Positions 21,631 through 30,629 of a DNA stretch of 64,000 nt are shown piece by piece. The stretch lies in NCBI RefSeq assembly GCF_001613085.1, contig NZ_BDBR01000019.1, positions 32,383-96,382 of the forward strand. The letters are read 5' to 3'. The stretch comes from Nocardia salmonicida NBRC 13393. Its GTDB lineage: Bacteria; Actinomycetota; Actinomycetes; Mycobacteriales; Mycobacteriaceae. Positions within the stretch are counted from its first letter, which is position 1, and the number at the start of each line of letters is the position of its first letter. The position numbers and the translations under genes are program-made. The notes below the pieces were generated by a model. That model worked only from the letters and a program-made list of their open reading frames with translations, searched no databases and was not told where the DNA came from.

Positions 21631-23733
21631 ATGAACGACGACGCGGTTGCCACCGAACCAGCTCCTTCGCGCGGCGTCGCCTTGGCGCACACCGTGATCC
21701 GCCGGGTGCCGTTCACTCTCGGCTTCCTGGTCGCGGTCATGATTCTCGGCCTCGCCACCGGCGGCCTCTGGCGCAGGCTCGACCAGCGTTCCTGGTACCC
21801 CGATATCGCCTACGGCTGGCTCGCGCTCACCGAGGGCAAGTGGTGGACGCCGCTGTCGGGCTGGTTCTTCGGGCTCACCCCCGTCCAATACCTCTGCATG
21901 ACAATCTTTTCAGCGGCCGCGATCGGCTGGGCGGAGTGGCGGCTCGGCACCGTGCGCACCGCCCTGGTCTGCCTGTCGGGCCAGTTGATCGGGGTCCTCG
22001 GCGCGTCGGTGACGGTCGGGCTGCTGGCACACACCCATCTCGGTTGGGCCGACCGGCTTTCCGAGGTGCGCGATGTCGGGTTCACCACGGCGGCGATCTC
22101 GGCGGTGGCCGCGGTCTCGGCGACCCTGCGCTCGCCGTGGCGTCTGCGGGTGCGCGCCTTGCTGATGGCACACGTGGCGATCACCTTCCTGTTCGAATCG
22201 ACCTTCGCCGATCTCATGCATCTCATCGCGGTCGCCGTGTGGCTGCCCGCGGGCGAAAAGCTCTTCAGCCGAACCGAACACGGCTTCTGGCCACGCACCC
22301 GACGCGAGGTGCGCATGCTGGCCTTCGCCGGACTGATGGTGATCGCCGCGGCCTCGGTGGCGGTGTACTTCTTCCCCGCCAACAGCCTGCTCGGCCCCAC
22401 CGAGGGCGAACGCGGTTCGCTGTGGAGCACGATCGTCACGGTCGTGGTGATCGGGTTGGTCGCCGACCAGTTACGCAAGGGCAGACACTGGGCGTGGTGG
22501 GTCGCCCTCGGCTACGGCCTGCTGCACGTGGTGCTCACCCTGGTGCTGCTCGGCGTTTCCATCGGCACCGACTACGAGACCACCGGCGCGGTGACCGTCG
22601 GGACCGCCCTGCTGTGGGCGGGTGAGGTGGCCCTGCTCTACGGCGGCCGCGGCGCGTTCCGGGTGCCGGTCCGGCGCAGGATCTCCGACGGCGCGCTCAC
22701 CGGCACCGATCCCGGCGACGCGGTGCGCGCCCTGCTCGCCCGCTACGGCGGCAGCACCATGTCGTGGATGACCACGTGGCCGGAGAACAAATACTGGTTC
22801 GCCGACGACGGTGAACGGTGCGTCGCCTACCAACGCCACGCGGGCACTGTCATCGCGCTCACCGACCCGATCGGTCCCGAAGAACTCCTGCCGGACACCA
22901 TCGCCGCCTTCACCGACACGTGCGAAACCCACGGCCTGGTTCCGTGCCTGTTCTCCACCACCGAGGCCGTCGCGGATATCGCGGACGAGCTCGGGTGGCG
23001 CAGCGTGCAGATCGCCGAGGACACCATCGTCGACCTGCCCGAGCTCGAGTTCAAAGGTAAAGCCTGGCAAGACATCCGGTCGGCGATCAACCGGGCGACC
23101 AAGGAGGGCATCGAGTTCCGTCTCGTCGAACTCGGCGATCAGCCGTTCGCGGTGATCGCCCAGGTACGCGCGATCTCCGAGGAATGGGTGGGTGAGAAGG
23201 GCCTGCCGGAAATGGGATTCACACTCGGCGGAGTGGAGGAAGCCATGGACCCGGACGTACGGGTAGGGCTCGCGATCGACACCCAGGGCAGCGTGCACGG
23301 CGTGACCTCCTGGCTACCCGTCTACGGCCCCGGCGACGAGATCCGCGGTTGGACCCTTGACGTGATGCGCAGGCGCCCCGACGGCTTCCGGCCGGTCGTG
23401 GAATTCCTCATCGCCTCGGCATGCCAGGAGTTCAAAGAAGAAGGCGCCGAGATCGTTTCGCTGTCGGGGGCTCCGCTGGCGCGCAGCGCGAGCACCGAGG
23501 GCGCCGAACCGATCGATCGTCTGCTCGAAGGGCTCGGCGCCGCGATGGAACCGTATTACGGCTTCCGGTCACTGCATTCGTTCAAAGCCAAGTTCCAGCC
23601 CCGCCACGAGCCGGTGTACCTGTGCTACCGCGACGAGGCGGACCTGCCCCGAATCGGCATCGCGCTGACGAAGGCCTACCTCCCCGAGGTCTCGGCCAAG
23701 GACCTGATGGCGCTCGGCGCGGCGGGGAACTAG
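21631..23733 (+). CDS. MprF/LysX-like phosphatidylglycerol aminoacyltransferase (DUF2156)
   Basis: A 700-aa protein with about seven or eight transmembrane helices in residues 20-340 and a C-terminal cytosolic DUF2156 domain (about 360-680; e.g. KYWFADDGERCVAYQRH, GKAWQDIRSAINRATKEG, EIVSLSGAPLARS). This domain transfers an amino acid, typically lysine, from aminoacyl-tRNA to phosphatidylglycerol, lowering negative surface charge. Mycobacterial LysX carries a C-terminal lysyl-tRNA synthetase; here none is present, so the protein would depend on the housekeeping LysRS. The ATG at 21631 was chosen because upstream in-frame codons overlap the divergent esterase promoter. Its stop overlaps that of the convergent gene at 23730. 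Confidence 0.8.
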   Translation: MNDDAVATEPAPSRGVALAHTVIRRVPFTLGFLVAVMILGLATGGLWRRLDQRSWYPDIAYGWLALTEGKWWTPLSGWFFGLTPVQYLCMTIFSAAAIGWAEWRLGTVRTALVCLSGQLIGVLGASVTVGLLAHTHLGWADRLSEVRDVGFTTAAISAVAAVSATLRSPWRLRVRALLMAHVAITFLFESTFADLMHLIAVAVWLPAGEKLFSRTEHGFWPRTRREVRMLAFAGLMVIAAASVAVYFFPANSLLGPTEGERGSLWSTIVTVVVIGLVADQLRKGRHWAWWVALGYGLLHVVLTLVLLGVSIGTDYETTGAVTVGTALLWAGEVALLYGGRGAFRVPVRRRISDGALTGTDPGDAVRALLARYGGSTMSWMTTWPENKYWFADDGERCVAYQRHAGTVIALTDPIGPEELLPDTIAAFTDTCETHGLVPCLFSTTEAVADIADELGWRSVQIAEDTIVDLPELEFKGKAWQDIRSAINRATKEGIEFRLVELGDQPFAVIAQVRAISEEWVGEKGLPEMGFTLGGVEEAMDPDVRVGLAIDTQGSVHGVTSWLPVYGPGDEIRGWTLDVMRRRPDGFRPVVEFLIASACQEFKEEGAEIVSLSGAPLARSASTEGAEPIDRLLEGLGAAMEPYYGFRSLHSFKAKFQPRHEPVYLCYRDEADLPRIGIALTKAYLPEVSAKDLMALGAAGN

Positions 23734-24422
23734 GGAACCGGCACGTCGATCGATGTCACCCGGTCCGCGACATCGGCAGGCACGTCGATGCCCGACTCGA
23801 GGTTGTCGGCCGGGATCGGCTCGCCCCAGACCTGTCGCAGCGGCAGCACACCGGCCCACACACCACCGGCCGCGATGTCGCCCTCGTCGTCGTTCGGCCC
23901 GCCCGTACGCACCTTCACCGACGCCTCGGTGAGGTCGAGCGCCAGCACCATCGTCGCCGCCAGCTCCTTGCGGTTGGGCGGCCGCACCCGGTCCCAGGCA
24001 CCCGGCGCAGCCTGCTCGACGATCACCCGCAGGGCGTTGTCGCGCTGGACCTCGTCGGTGACCAGCACCGCCCTGCCCCGGATCACCGCGCTGCGGTAGT
24101 TCATCGAGAAGTGCATGGCCGAGCGGGCGTACACCAGCCCGTCGACGTGGGTCACGGTGAGGGAGATATCGGTGTCGATCGCGGCGCGCATATTGCCGGC
24201 TCCGGTGGATCCGTGCAGGTAGAGGGTGTCGCCGATGCGCCCGTAGATGGTGGGCAGCACGACCGGCGACCCGCCGAGCAGCACACCCAGGTGGCAGATG
24301 AGACCCGCGTCGAGCACATCGTCGAGCGCGGCGCGATCGGTGACGCCGCGTTCCTTGGCGCGGGTCAGCGTGGTGCGCGGGGTCGGCGACAGGGGGTTGC
24401 GGTGGACGTCGTGCGTGCTCAT
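23730..24422 (-). CDS. Pyridoxamine 5'-phosphate oxidase-family FMN-binding split-barrel protein
   Basis: About 230 aa, start ATG at 24420-24422 (MSTHDVHRN). The protein has the split-barrel flavin fold: a central stretch runs ILDAGLICHLGVLLGG-like, VLPTIYGRIGDTLYLHGST and YRSAVIRGRAVLVTD. These proteins bind FMN or F420 and may be oxidoreductases or flavin/vitamin-B6 binding proteins. The divergent neighbour is a MocR-type regulator, and this arrangement is common, suggesting that the regulator controls this gene through the operator at 24445-24463. An upstream in-frame start (24464) would overlap the operator and is less likely. Confidence 0.85.
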   Translation of the reverse strand: MSTHDVHRNPLSPTPRTTLTRAKERGVTDRAALDDVLDAGLICHLGVLLGGSPVVLPTIYGRIGDTLYLHGSTGAGNMRAAIDTDISLTVTHVDGLVYARSAMHFSMNYRSAVIRGRAVLVTDEVQRDNALRVIVEQAAPGAWDRVRPPNRKELAATMVLALDLTEASVKVRTGGPNDDEGDIAAGGVWAGVLPLRQVWGEPIPADNLESGIDVPADVADRVTSIDVPVP

Positions 24423-24444
24423 AAGATGAGCTTCGCCGAAGAAG

Positions 24445-24463
24445 TGGACCATGTGTAGGTCCA
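24445..24463. promoter_or_regulatory. Putative MocR operator
   Basis: Perfect inverted repeat TGGACC-N7-GGTCCA (24445-24450 and 24458-24463). AGGTCCAATTC (24457-24467) is partly repeated as AGGCCAATTC (24482-24491). It lies in the divergent gap between the flavin-protein gene and the MocR gene; MocR regulators commonly bind such combined inverted and direct repeats. Confidence 0.65.
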
Positions 24464-24503
24464 ATTCAACCGAGTTTCAACAGGCCAATTCGAGGTGGAC
24501 GAA

Positions 24504-25880
24504 ATGCTCGACGACCTTCCGATTCCCCTCGACCGAACCGCCCCCGAGCCGCTCTCGGTGCAGGTGGCCGACGCCCTGCGCGCCGCGGCGACCGACCGGG
24601 TGCTGCGCGTCGGCGACCGCTTGCCGTCTTCGCGCGCACTGGCACAGCGACTCGGGGTGAGCCGGGCCGTAGTGGCGGGCGCCTACGACCAGTTGCACGC
24701 GGAAGGCTGGCTGACCGGCAGGCACGGCTCGGGCACCTACTTGAGCACCGCCCCGGCCACCGCACCGCCGAGCACCGAGACCGACCGCGGCGCCGATCCC
24801 GATGCGGGCCTGCTCGATCTCGGTCCCGGCGCACCGTGCGCCGAAGCGGTCGACTCCGCCGCGTGGCGCCGCGCCTGGCGCGCGGCAGGCGATCAGGCGC
24901 CCGAGGCCCGCAAGAATCGCGCGGGCGAACCGGACTTCCTCGTGGCGGTCGCCGATCACCTCCTGCGCCATCGCGGGCTGGCCGCCGGGGCCGGATCGGT
25001 GGTCATGGCCACCGCGGGTACCAGCGCGGCGGTGGGCGAGCTGGCCACCGCGCTGCTTCGGCCCGGCGATCGGGTGGCCATCGAGGATCCCGGCTACCTG
25101 CGTGCCATCGGCGCGCTGCGAGCCGCGGGCGTCGAGGCTGTCCCGGTGCCCGTGGACGCCGACGGTTTGCGTGTCGACCTGATCCCGGACGGTGTCCGCG
25201 CGGTGTATTGCACACCGGCACACCAGTTCCCGCTCGGCGCGATGATGCCCGCGGCCCGCCGGGTCGAGCTCATCGAATTCGCCAGGAGAACCGGAACTTT
25301 CATCATCGAAGACGACTACGACGGCGAATTGCGTTACGACACAGCTCCGCTGCCGCTGTTGGCTTCATCGGCACCCGATGTCGTGGTACATCTCGGCACC
25401 ACCAGCAAGATCATCGCCACCACCCTCGGCGTCGGCTGGCTCGTCGCCCGTCCCGACATCGCCGACGCCGTACTCGCCCATCGCGCCGAGATCGGCAGTT
25501 CCCCGAGCCCGGCCGGGCAACGGATCCTCAGCGAATTCGCCCGCCACGGCGACCTGTCCCGGCACCTGCGCCGACTTCGCCGGGTCGTGCCGCCCCGCCG
25601 CGCCATGGTCGTCGACGAACTCGCCCGCCACGACCTACCCGTCATCGGTGACGACGCGGGCTCACACGTAGTCGTCGAACTCCCCGGCCCCGGCGCCGAA
25701 CGCCACGCCGTCGACGCCGCCCGCGCACGCGGTGTCCTGCTCGACGGCCTGGCTCGCCACCACCTCGCCGAACCGCACCACTTCGGCGTCGCCATCGGCT
25801 ACACCGCCCTCACCAGCGCCGACCTCGCCCGCGCCATGCCCGTCGCGGCCGACTGCCTCGCCGAGGCATCGCGCCGATAG
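24504..25880 (+). CDS. MocR/PdxR-type GntR regulator with aminotransferase domain
   Basis: About 458 aa from the ATG at 24504, preceded by GAGGTGG; an in-frame GTG at 24495 is possible. The N-terminal GntR winged helix (about residues 10-75: LPSSRALAQRLGVSRAVVAGAY) is fused to a fold-type-I aminotransferase domain (about 110-455). The PLP-binding lysine is likely in HLGTTSKIIATTLGVGWLV, with IIEDDYDGELRY upstream. MocR proteins sense PLP or a ligand bound to it. The divergent flavin split-barrel gene is the probable target. Confidence 0.9.
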   Translation: MLDDLPIPLDRTAPEPLSVQVADALRAAATDRVLRVGDRLPSSRALAQRLGVSRAVVAGAYDQLHAEGWLTGRHGSGTYLSTAPATAPPSTETDRGADPDAGLLDLGPGAPCAEAVDSAAWRRAWRAAGDQAPEARKNRAGEPDFLVAVADHLLRHRGLAAGAGSVVMATAGTSAAVGELATALLRPGDRVAIEDPGYLRAIGALRAAGVEAVPVPVDADGLRVDLIPDGVRAVYCTPAHQFPLGAMMPAARRVELIEFARRTGTFIIEDDYDGELRYDTAPLPLLASSAPDVVVHLGTTSKIIATTLGVGWLVARPDIADAVLAHRAEIGSSPSPAGQRILSEFARHGDLSRHLRRLRRVVPPRRAMVVDELARHDLPVIGDDAGSHVVVELPGPGAERHAVDAARARGVLLDGLARHHLAEPHHFGVAIGYTALTSADLARAMPVAADCLAEASRR

Positions 25881-25951
25881 CCGACCCTTCTCGGTCGTAG
25901 CATGGACCAGGAACCGGCACTACCCCTGGCGACTATCGAAGAGGTGAGCAC

Positions 25952-26197
25952 ATGACCGATCAGGACATTCTGGCGCGGATCAAGCAGCTGGTCGACGACG
26001 AGCACGCGCTGCGAGCCAAGGCCACCGCGGGCGAGATCGACCCGATAGCCGAACGCAAGCAGCTGGCCGAGCTGGAAGTGATGCTCGATCAGGCTTGGGA
26101 TCTGTTGCGGCAGAGACGTGCTCGCACCGGCTCCGGTGAATCTCCCGAAGACACCGGGCTGCGTTCCCCCCGTGAGGTCGAGGGCTACCTGCAGTGA
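25952..26197 (+). CDS. DUF2630 small protein
   Basis: An 81-aa, highly charged, probably helical protein (DQDILARIKQLVDDEHALR near the N-terminus; LEVMLDQAWDLLRQRRARTG mid-protein; EVEGYLQ at the end). It matches the actinobacterial DUF2630 family, whose function is not established. GAGGTGA lies upstream of the ATG at 25952. Its stop overlaps the GTG start of the next flavoprotein gene (GTGA, 26194-26197), so the two are translationally coupled. Confidence 0.9.
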   Translation: MTDQDILARIKQLVDDEHALRAKATAGEIDPIAERKQLAELEVMLDQAWDLLRQRRARTGSGESPEDTGLRSPREVEGYLQ

Positions 26198-27639
26198 CCG
26201 AGGCCGAGTACGACGTCATCGTCATCGGCGCGGGACCGGCGGGTGAGAACGCCGCCGCCTACGCCATCGCGGGCAGCGACCGCACCGCCGCCCTCGTCGA
26301 GCGGGAGCTGTACGGCGGCGAGTGCAGCTACTGGGCGTGCATCCCCAGCAAGGCGCTGCTGCGGCCCGGCGCCGTACTCGGCCTCGGCGAGTCGATGCCG
26401 GGGGTGAGCGCGAGCGGCCCGCAGGTGGCCGACGTGCTCGCCCGCCGCGACAGCTTCGTGCACAACCACGACGACAGCTCCCAGGTCGAGTGGGCGAAAT
26501 CGGCAGGCATCGATCCCGTCCGCGGCGCGGGTCGGCTGATCGGCGAACGACTCGTCGAGGTCGATACCGACGACGGCGTCAAGGTCTTGCGCGCCCGGCA
26601 CGCGGTGGTCATCGCGACCGGCACCACCGCCACCATTCCGGACATCCAGGGCGTGCGCGAGGCCCTGCCGTGGACCTCCCGTGACGCCACCAACCTGACC
26701 GTCGTCCCGCGCCGGGTCGCCATCATCGGCGGCGGTGTCGTCGCCTGCGAAACGGCGACCTGGCTGGCCGAACTCGGCGCCGAGGAGGTGACCCTGCTGG
26801 TCCGGGGCGACCGTCTGCTGCCACGCAGCGAGCCGTTCGCCTCGGAGCTGGTCCTGCGGGGCTTGCGCGAAACCGGTGTCGTCACGGTGCGGTTCCATAC
26901 CGAACCGCTGCTGGTCTCACGTCGCGATCCCGAAGAGACCGGCGTCGGCCACATCCACGGTGGTCCGGTCACCGTGGTGCTCGACGACGGCGAACTCGAG
27001 GTCGACGAACTCGTCGCCGCTACCGGCCGCACCCCCGCCACCTCGAATCTCGGCCTCGATACCGTCGGGCTGCCCTCGGGATACATCGCGGTCGACGATC
27101 AGCTCACCGCGCGCGAGGTTCCCGGCGAGTGGCTCTACGCCGTCGGCGACGTGAATCACCGTGTGGCACTGACACACATGGGCAAGTACCAGGCCCGAGT
27201 GTGCGGTGACGTGATCGCCGCCCGCGCCGAGGGCAGGGCACTGAACGGCACTCGGTTCACCGCGAGCGCCGACCACCAGCAGGTGCCCCAAGTCGTCTAC
27301 ACCGCACCGGAACTCGCGTCCGTCGGCCTCACCGAACACGAGGCGCGCACCGCCGGATTCGCGGTGGACACGGTCGAGCTCGATATCGCCGTCGCGGGTT
27401 CCGCGCTCTCGCGTGACGACTTCCACGGCCGCGCCAAGCTCGTCGTCGACACCGCGGCCGATCGCATTCTCGGTGCCACCTTCGTCGGCCCCGACATGGG
27501 CGAGCAGTTGCACGCGGCCACCATCGCGGTGGTCGGACAGGTGCCGCTGGACACGCTGTGGAACGCGGTGCCCGCCTTCCCCGCCGTGAGCGAATTCTGG
27601 CTCCGACTGCTGGAAGCCTGGCGCGAGAAGACTATTTGA
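26194..27639 (+). CDS. Pyridine nucleotide-disulfide oxidoreductase-like flavoprotein
   Basis: A 481-aa class-I-type flavoprotein. The FAD motif is VIGAGPAGENAA near residue 12, the redox cysteine pair is GGECSYWACIPSK near 42-54, the NAD(P) motif is IIGGGVVACE near 180, and the C-terminal dimerisation domain is present. Lipoamide dehydrogenase and mercuric reductase relatives place a catalytic His in HPTxSE near the C-terminus; here the equivalent reads AFPAVSEFW, so the His is absent. It may therefore use a different substrate or electron path from classical dithiol reductases. It starts with GTG and overlaps the DUF2630 stop by 4 nt. Confidence 0.85.
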   Translation: MTEAEYDVIVIGAGPAGENAAAYAIAGSDRTAALVERELYGGECSYWACIPSKALLRPGAVLGLGESMPGVSASGPQVADVLARRDSFVHNHDDSSQVEWAKSAGIDPVRGAGRLIGERLVEVDTDDGVKVLRARHAVVIATGTTATIPDIQGVREALPWTSRDATNLTVVPRRVAIIGGGVVACETATWLAELGAEEVTLLVRGDRLLPRSEPFASELVLRGLRETGVVTVRFHTEPLLVSRRDPEETGVGHIHGGPVTVVLDDGELEVDELVAATGRTPATSNLGLDTVGLPSGYIAVDDQLTAREVPGEWLYAVGDVNHRVALTHMGKYQARVCGDVIAARAEGRALNGTRFTASADHQQVPQVVYTAPELASVGLTEHEARTAGFAVDTVELDIAVAGSALSRDDFHGRAKLVVDTAADRILGATFVGPDMGEQLHAATIAVVGQVPLDTLWNAVPAFPAVSEFWLRLLEAWREKTI

Positions 27640-28501
27640 GCAATCGCGACATCCGCCGGTCGGCGAGCACCTTGCCGCCGGTCTGGCAGGTGGCGCAGTA
27701 CTGGAACGAGCGCTCCGCGTAGGAGACCTCGCGCACGGTGTCCCCGCACACGGGGCACGGCTGGCCGGTCCTGGCGTGAACCCGCATGCCCGAACGCTTC
27801 TCGCCCTTCAACCGGGCCGCGTCCTGACCCACCGACCGATCGACCGCGTCGAGCAGAACTGTGCGCATCGCGGTGTACAACTGCGAAACCTTCTCCGCCG
27901 ACATCGTTTTGGTGTTCGCGAACGGCGAGATCTTCGCGGTGTGCAGGATCTCGTCGGAATAGGCGTTGCCGATCCCGGCGATCAAGGTCTGATCCACGAT
28001 CGCGGTCTTGATCCGCTGCGAGGTGCTTTTCAGCAGCGCGGCGAATTCGTCCTCGGTCAGTCCCAGCGCGTCCGGCCCGAGCCGCGCGATGCCCGGCACC
28101 AGCTCCGGATCCTCGACGACATACACCGCCAGCCGTTTCTTGGTGCCCGCCTCGGTCAAGTCGATCGCGGGCGTGGCCCCCTCGGGCGTGAAGAAATGCA
28201 CGCGCAGCGCCAGCGGGCTCTTTCCACCCGGCTTGGGCGGCAACGGATTCGGCTCATCGATCCAGCGCAACCACCCACCGCGCGACAGATGGGTGATCAA
28301 CCAGAGTCCGCCACAATCCATTCCGAGGAATTTCCCCCACCGCCCGGCGCCGGTGACATCGCGGCCGGACAACGCGGTCACCGGCGGATCGAAGGTCTTC
28401 ACCGCGCTCAGGGCCGCCACGTCCACACGGCCGACCACAGCGCCGACGGCATGATCCCGAAGGAACTGCGCCAACGCCTCTATTTCCGGCAGCTCGGGCA
28501 C
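27632..28501 (-). CDS. Fpg/Nei-family DNA glycosylase/AP lyase
   Basis: A 289-aa base-excision-repair enzyme for oxidised bases. After Met removal the catalytic N-terminal proline begins PELPEIEAL (Pro-1, Glu-2). The beta-elimination lysine is in RWGKFLG, and the helix-two-turn-helix segment carries GNAYSDEILHTAKISPF. A C4 zinc finger ends the protein (CPVCG ... CATCQTGGK). All key residues are visible. The start codon is GTG at 28499-28501. The gene is convergent with the flavoprotein gene (8-nt overlap) and lies downstream of cobF on the same strand. Confidence 0.93.
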   Translation of the reverse strand: MPELPEIEALAQFLRDHAVGAVVGRVDVAALSAVKTFDPPVTALSGRDVTGAGRWGKFLGMDCGGLWLITHLSRGGWLRWIDEPNPLPPKPGGKSPLALRVHFFTPEGATPAIDLTEAGTKKRLAVYVVEDPELVPGIARLGPDALGLTEDEFAALLKSTSQRIKTAIVDQTLIAGIGNAYSDEILHTAKISPFANTKTMSAEKVSQLYTAMRTVLLDAVDRSVGQDAARLKGEKRSGMRVHARTGQPCPVCGDTVREVSYAERSFQYCATCQTGGKVLADRRMSRLLK

Positions 28502-28544
28502 GGTTGCCAGTTTAGCGATCTCTCGCGGATCGGCGCGGGATCCG

Positions 28545-29285
28545 TCAGCCGGCGCGGAGCAGATAAACGTCCATGATCCAGCCTTTTTCCGCGCGCAGTT
28601 CGGTGCGGCGGGCCACGATATCGCGTTCGACCTCGCGCAGATTTCCCTCGATCAGCGTTTCGTCGGGCATGCCGAGGTAGGCACCCCACCAGATCTGGAT
28701 ATCGTCGCCGCGAACCTCGGTGAACGAGCATTCGCCGTCGAGCATCACCACGGTCGATCCGGGACCGAGCCCTTCTTCGCGCAGTCGGCGCCCGGTCGTG
28801 ACATGGACGGGTTCGCCGATCCGGTGCAGCACCATGCGGTGGCGGGCGGCGAGCGCGGCGATGCTGGTGACGCCCGGGATCACCTCGTAGTCGAAGTCGG
28901 CGCGCCCCCGCGCGAGCACGTGCTCGACCATCCGCAGGGTGCTGTCGTAGAGCGCCGGATCGCCCCACACGAGGATCGCGCCGATGCCGTCCACCTGGTC
29001 GAACGCGGCTTCGAGGAGTTCGGAGCGCCGTTCGTGCCAGTCCACGACGACGCCTGCGTAGTCCGCGGGGGTGCGCTCGCGCGGCGGGTCGGCGATCTCG
29101 ATGATCCGATGCGGCGTGTCCACGTGCTCGGCCAAGATCGTGGTGCGTACGTCGACGAGTTCCTGTTTCTCGGCGCCCTTGCCGATCACGAAGAAGGCCT
29201 CGGCCTTCCGCATGGCCTTGACCGCCTGCACCGTCACCTGGTCGGGGTCTCCCGCACCGATGCCGATCACGTAGAGCTTGCGCAT
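28545..29285 (-). CDS. cobF: Precorrin-6A synthase (deacetylating)
   Basis: CobF, 246 aa, a SAM-dependent methyltransferase of aerobic cobalamin synthesis. It converts precorrin-5 to precorrin-6A, methylating C1 and releasing the acetyl group. The N-terminus LYVIGIGAGDPDQVTVQAV is the family signature. VWGDPALYDSTLRMVE and YEVIPGVTSIAALAARH form the SAM/tetrapyrrole cleft, and the gene reads through to the typical GWIMDVYLLRAG end. The start is set at the ATG at 29283-29285. No other cobalamin genes are in the window. It is divergent from thyA by 58 nt. Confidence 0.92.
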   Translation of the reverse strand: MRKLYVIGIGAGDPDQVTVQAVKAMRKAEAFFVIGKGAEKQELVDVRTTILAEHVDTPHRIIEIADPPRERTPADYAGVVVDWHERRSELLEAAFDQVDGIGAILVWGDPALYDSTLRMVEHVLARGRADFDYEVIPGVTSIAALAARHRMVLHRIGEPVHVTTGRRLREEGLGPGSTVVMLDGECSFTEVRGDDIQIWWGAYLGMPDETLIEGNLREVERDIVARRTELRAEKGWIMDVYLLRAG

Positions 29286-29329
29286 AGCCGAAGAGCTTGC
29301 CAGGTGCCGATCCGCCGAGCCCACCCCCG

Positions 29330-29335
29330 TAGAAT
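29330..29335 (+). promoter_or_regulatory. -10 element of a leaderless thyA transcript
   Basis: TAGAAT lies 8 nt upstream of the GTG start at 29344 and no ribosome site is present, so transcription probably begins at or next to the start codon. No convincing -35 was found. Confidence 0.5.
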
Positions 29336-29343
29336 CGCAAGAC

Positions 29344-30147
29344 GTGGCCACCCCTGATACGCAGTACGAGGATCTGCTCCGGCTCGTTCTGGAGCAAGGC
29401 ACGCCCAAGGCCGATCGCACCGGTACCGGAACCCGCAGCATCTTCGGTCACCAACTGCGCTACGACCTGGCCGAGTCCTTCCCGCTGATCACCACCAAGC
29501 GGGTCCACATGAAGTCCATCGCCTACGAACTGCTGTGGTTCCTACGCGGCGATTCCAATGTTTCCTGGCTGCGCGAACACGGCGTCACCATCTGGGACGA
29601 ATGGGCCGACGCCAAGGGTGAACTCGGTCCCGTCTACGGCGTGCAGTGGCGCTCGTGGCCGACCCCGGACGGCACCCACATCGACCAGATCGCCCAGGTA
29701 CTGCACACCCTGCGCACCGACCCCGATTCGCGCCGGATGATCGTCTCGGCCTGGAACGTGGCCGACCTGGACAAGATGGCCCTCGCCCCCTGCCACGCGT
29801 TCTTCCAGTTCTACGTCGCCGACGGCAAACTGTCCTGCCAGCTGTACCAGCGCAGCGCCGACCTGTTCCTCGGCGTGCCGTTCAATATCGCCAGCTACGC
29901 CCTGCTCACCCTGATGGTCGCCCAGCAGACCGAGCTCGAGCCGGGCGAGTTCATCTGGACCGGCGGCGACGTGCACATCTACGACAACCACGTCGACCAG
30001 GTTCGCGAGCAGCTCACCCGTGAGCCCTACCCGTTCCCGACGCTGCACCTGCGCCCGGCGACGAGCCTGTTCGATTACGCCTACGAAGACATCGAGGTGT
30101 CCGACTACAAACATCACCCCGGCATCAAGGCGCCGGTGGCGGTGTGA
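29344..30147 (+). CDS. thyA: Thymidylate synthase
   Basis: ThyA, 267 aa, makes dTMP from dUMP with methylene-tetrahydrofolate. Signatures include DRTGTGTRSIFG, YELLWFLRGDSN, the catalytic cysteine in LAPCHAFFQFYV, QLYQRSADLFLGVPFNIASYA and the dUMP/folate-binding IWTGGDVHIYDNHVDQV. The C-terminal KAPVAV is complete. The GTG at 29344 aligns with the M. tuberculosis N-terminus; the ATG-less upstream extension overlaps cobF. Its stop overlaps dfrA (GTGA), coupling dTMP synthesis to regeneration of tetrahydrofolate. Confidence 0.97.
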   Translation: MATPDTQYEDLLRLVLEQGTPKADRTGTGTRSIFGHQLRYDLAESFPLITTKRVHMKSIAYELLWFLRGDSNVSWLREHGVTIWDEWADAKGELGPVYGVQWRSWPTPDGTHIDQIAQVLHTLRTDPDSRRMIVSAWNVADLDKMALAPCHAFFQFYVADGKLSCQLYQRSADLFLGVPFNIASYALLTLMVAQQTELEPGEFIWTGGDVHIYDNHVDQVREQLTREPYPFPTLHLRPATSLFDYAYEDIEVSDYKHHPGIKAPVAV

Positions 30148-30629
30148 AGATGATCGGCCTGATCTGGGCGCAGGCGAACAACGGTGTGATCGGCGTCGAC
30201 AACACGATTCCGTGGCGCGTGCCCGAGGACATGGCCAATTTCCGCGATACCACGATGGGTCACCCGGTGATCATGGGTAGACGGACGTGGGATTCGCTCC
30301 CGGCGAGTTTTCGTCCGCTGTCGGGCCGCCGGAATATCGTAGTCACCCGCCAGACTGATTGGGCTACAGAAGGCGCCGAACGCGCTGCCTCGGTGCCCGA
30401 CGCGCTGACCATGACCGACGAGACCGACACCTGGGTGGCCGGTGGCGGCGAGATCTACCGCGCTGCGCTGCCGCTCGCGACGACGCTGCTGGTCACCGAG
30501 GTCGACACCACCGTGGCGGGCGATGCCTTCGCCCCGGTCATCGGCCCGGAATGGCATGCGGACGACACGCCGTGGCTGACCTCGAAATCCGGTCTGCGCT
30601 ACCGCATTCGCCGCTACACCCGCGACTGA
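30144..30629 (+). CDS. dfrA: Dihydrofolate reductase
   Basis: A 161-aa DHFR, reduces dihydrofolate (the thyA by-product) to tetrahydrofolate with NADPH. Visible elements are IGLIWAQANNGVIG, the substrate loop with IPWRVPEDMANFRDTTMGH, VIMGRRTWDSLP, and the NADPH glycine motif VAGGGEIYRAAL. The GTG at 30144 overlaps the thyA stop; an ATG at 30150 matches other family N-termini and is an alternative start. Confidence 0.95.
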   Translation: MKMIGLIWAQANNGVIGVDNTIPWRVPEDMANFRDTTMGHPVIMGRRTWDSLPASFRPLSGRRNIVVTRQTDWATEGAERAASVPDALTMTDETDTWVAGGGEIYRAALPLATTLLVTEVDTTVAGDAFAPVIGPEWHADDTPWLTSKSGLRYRIRRYTRD

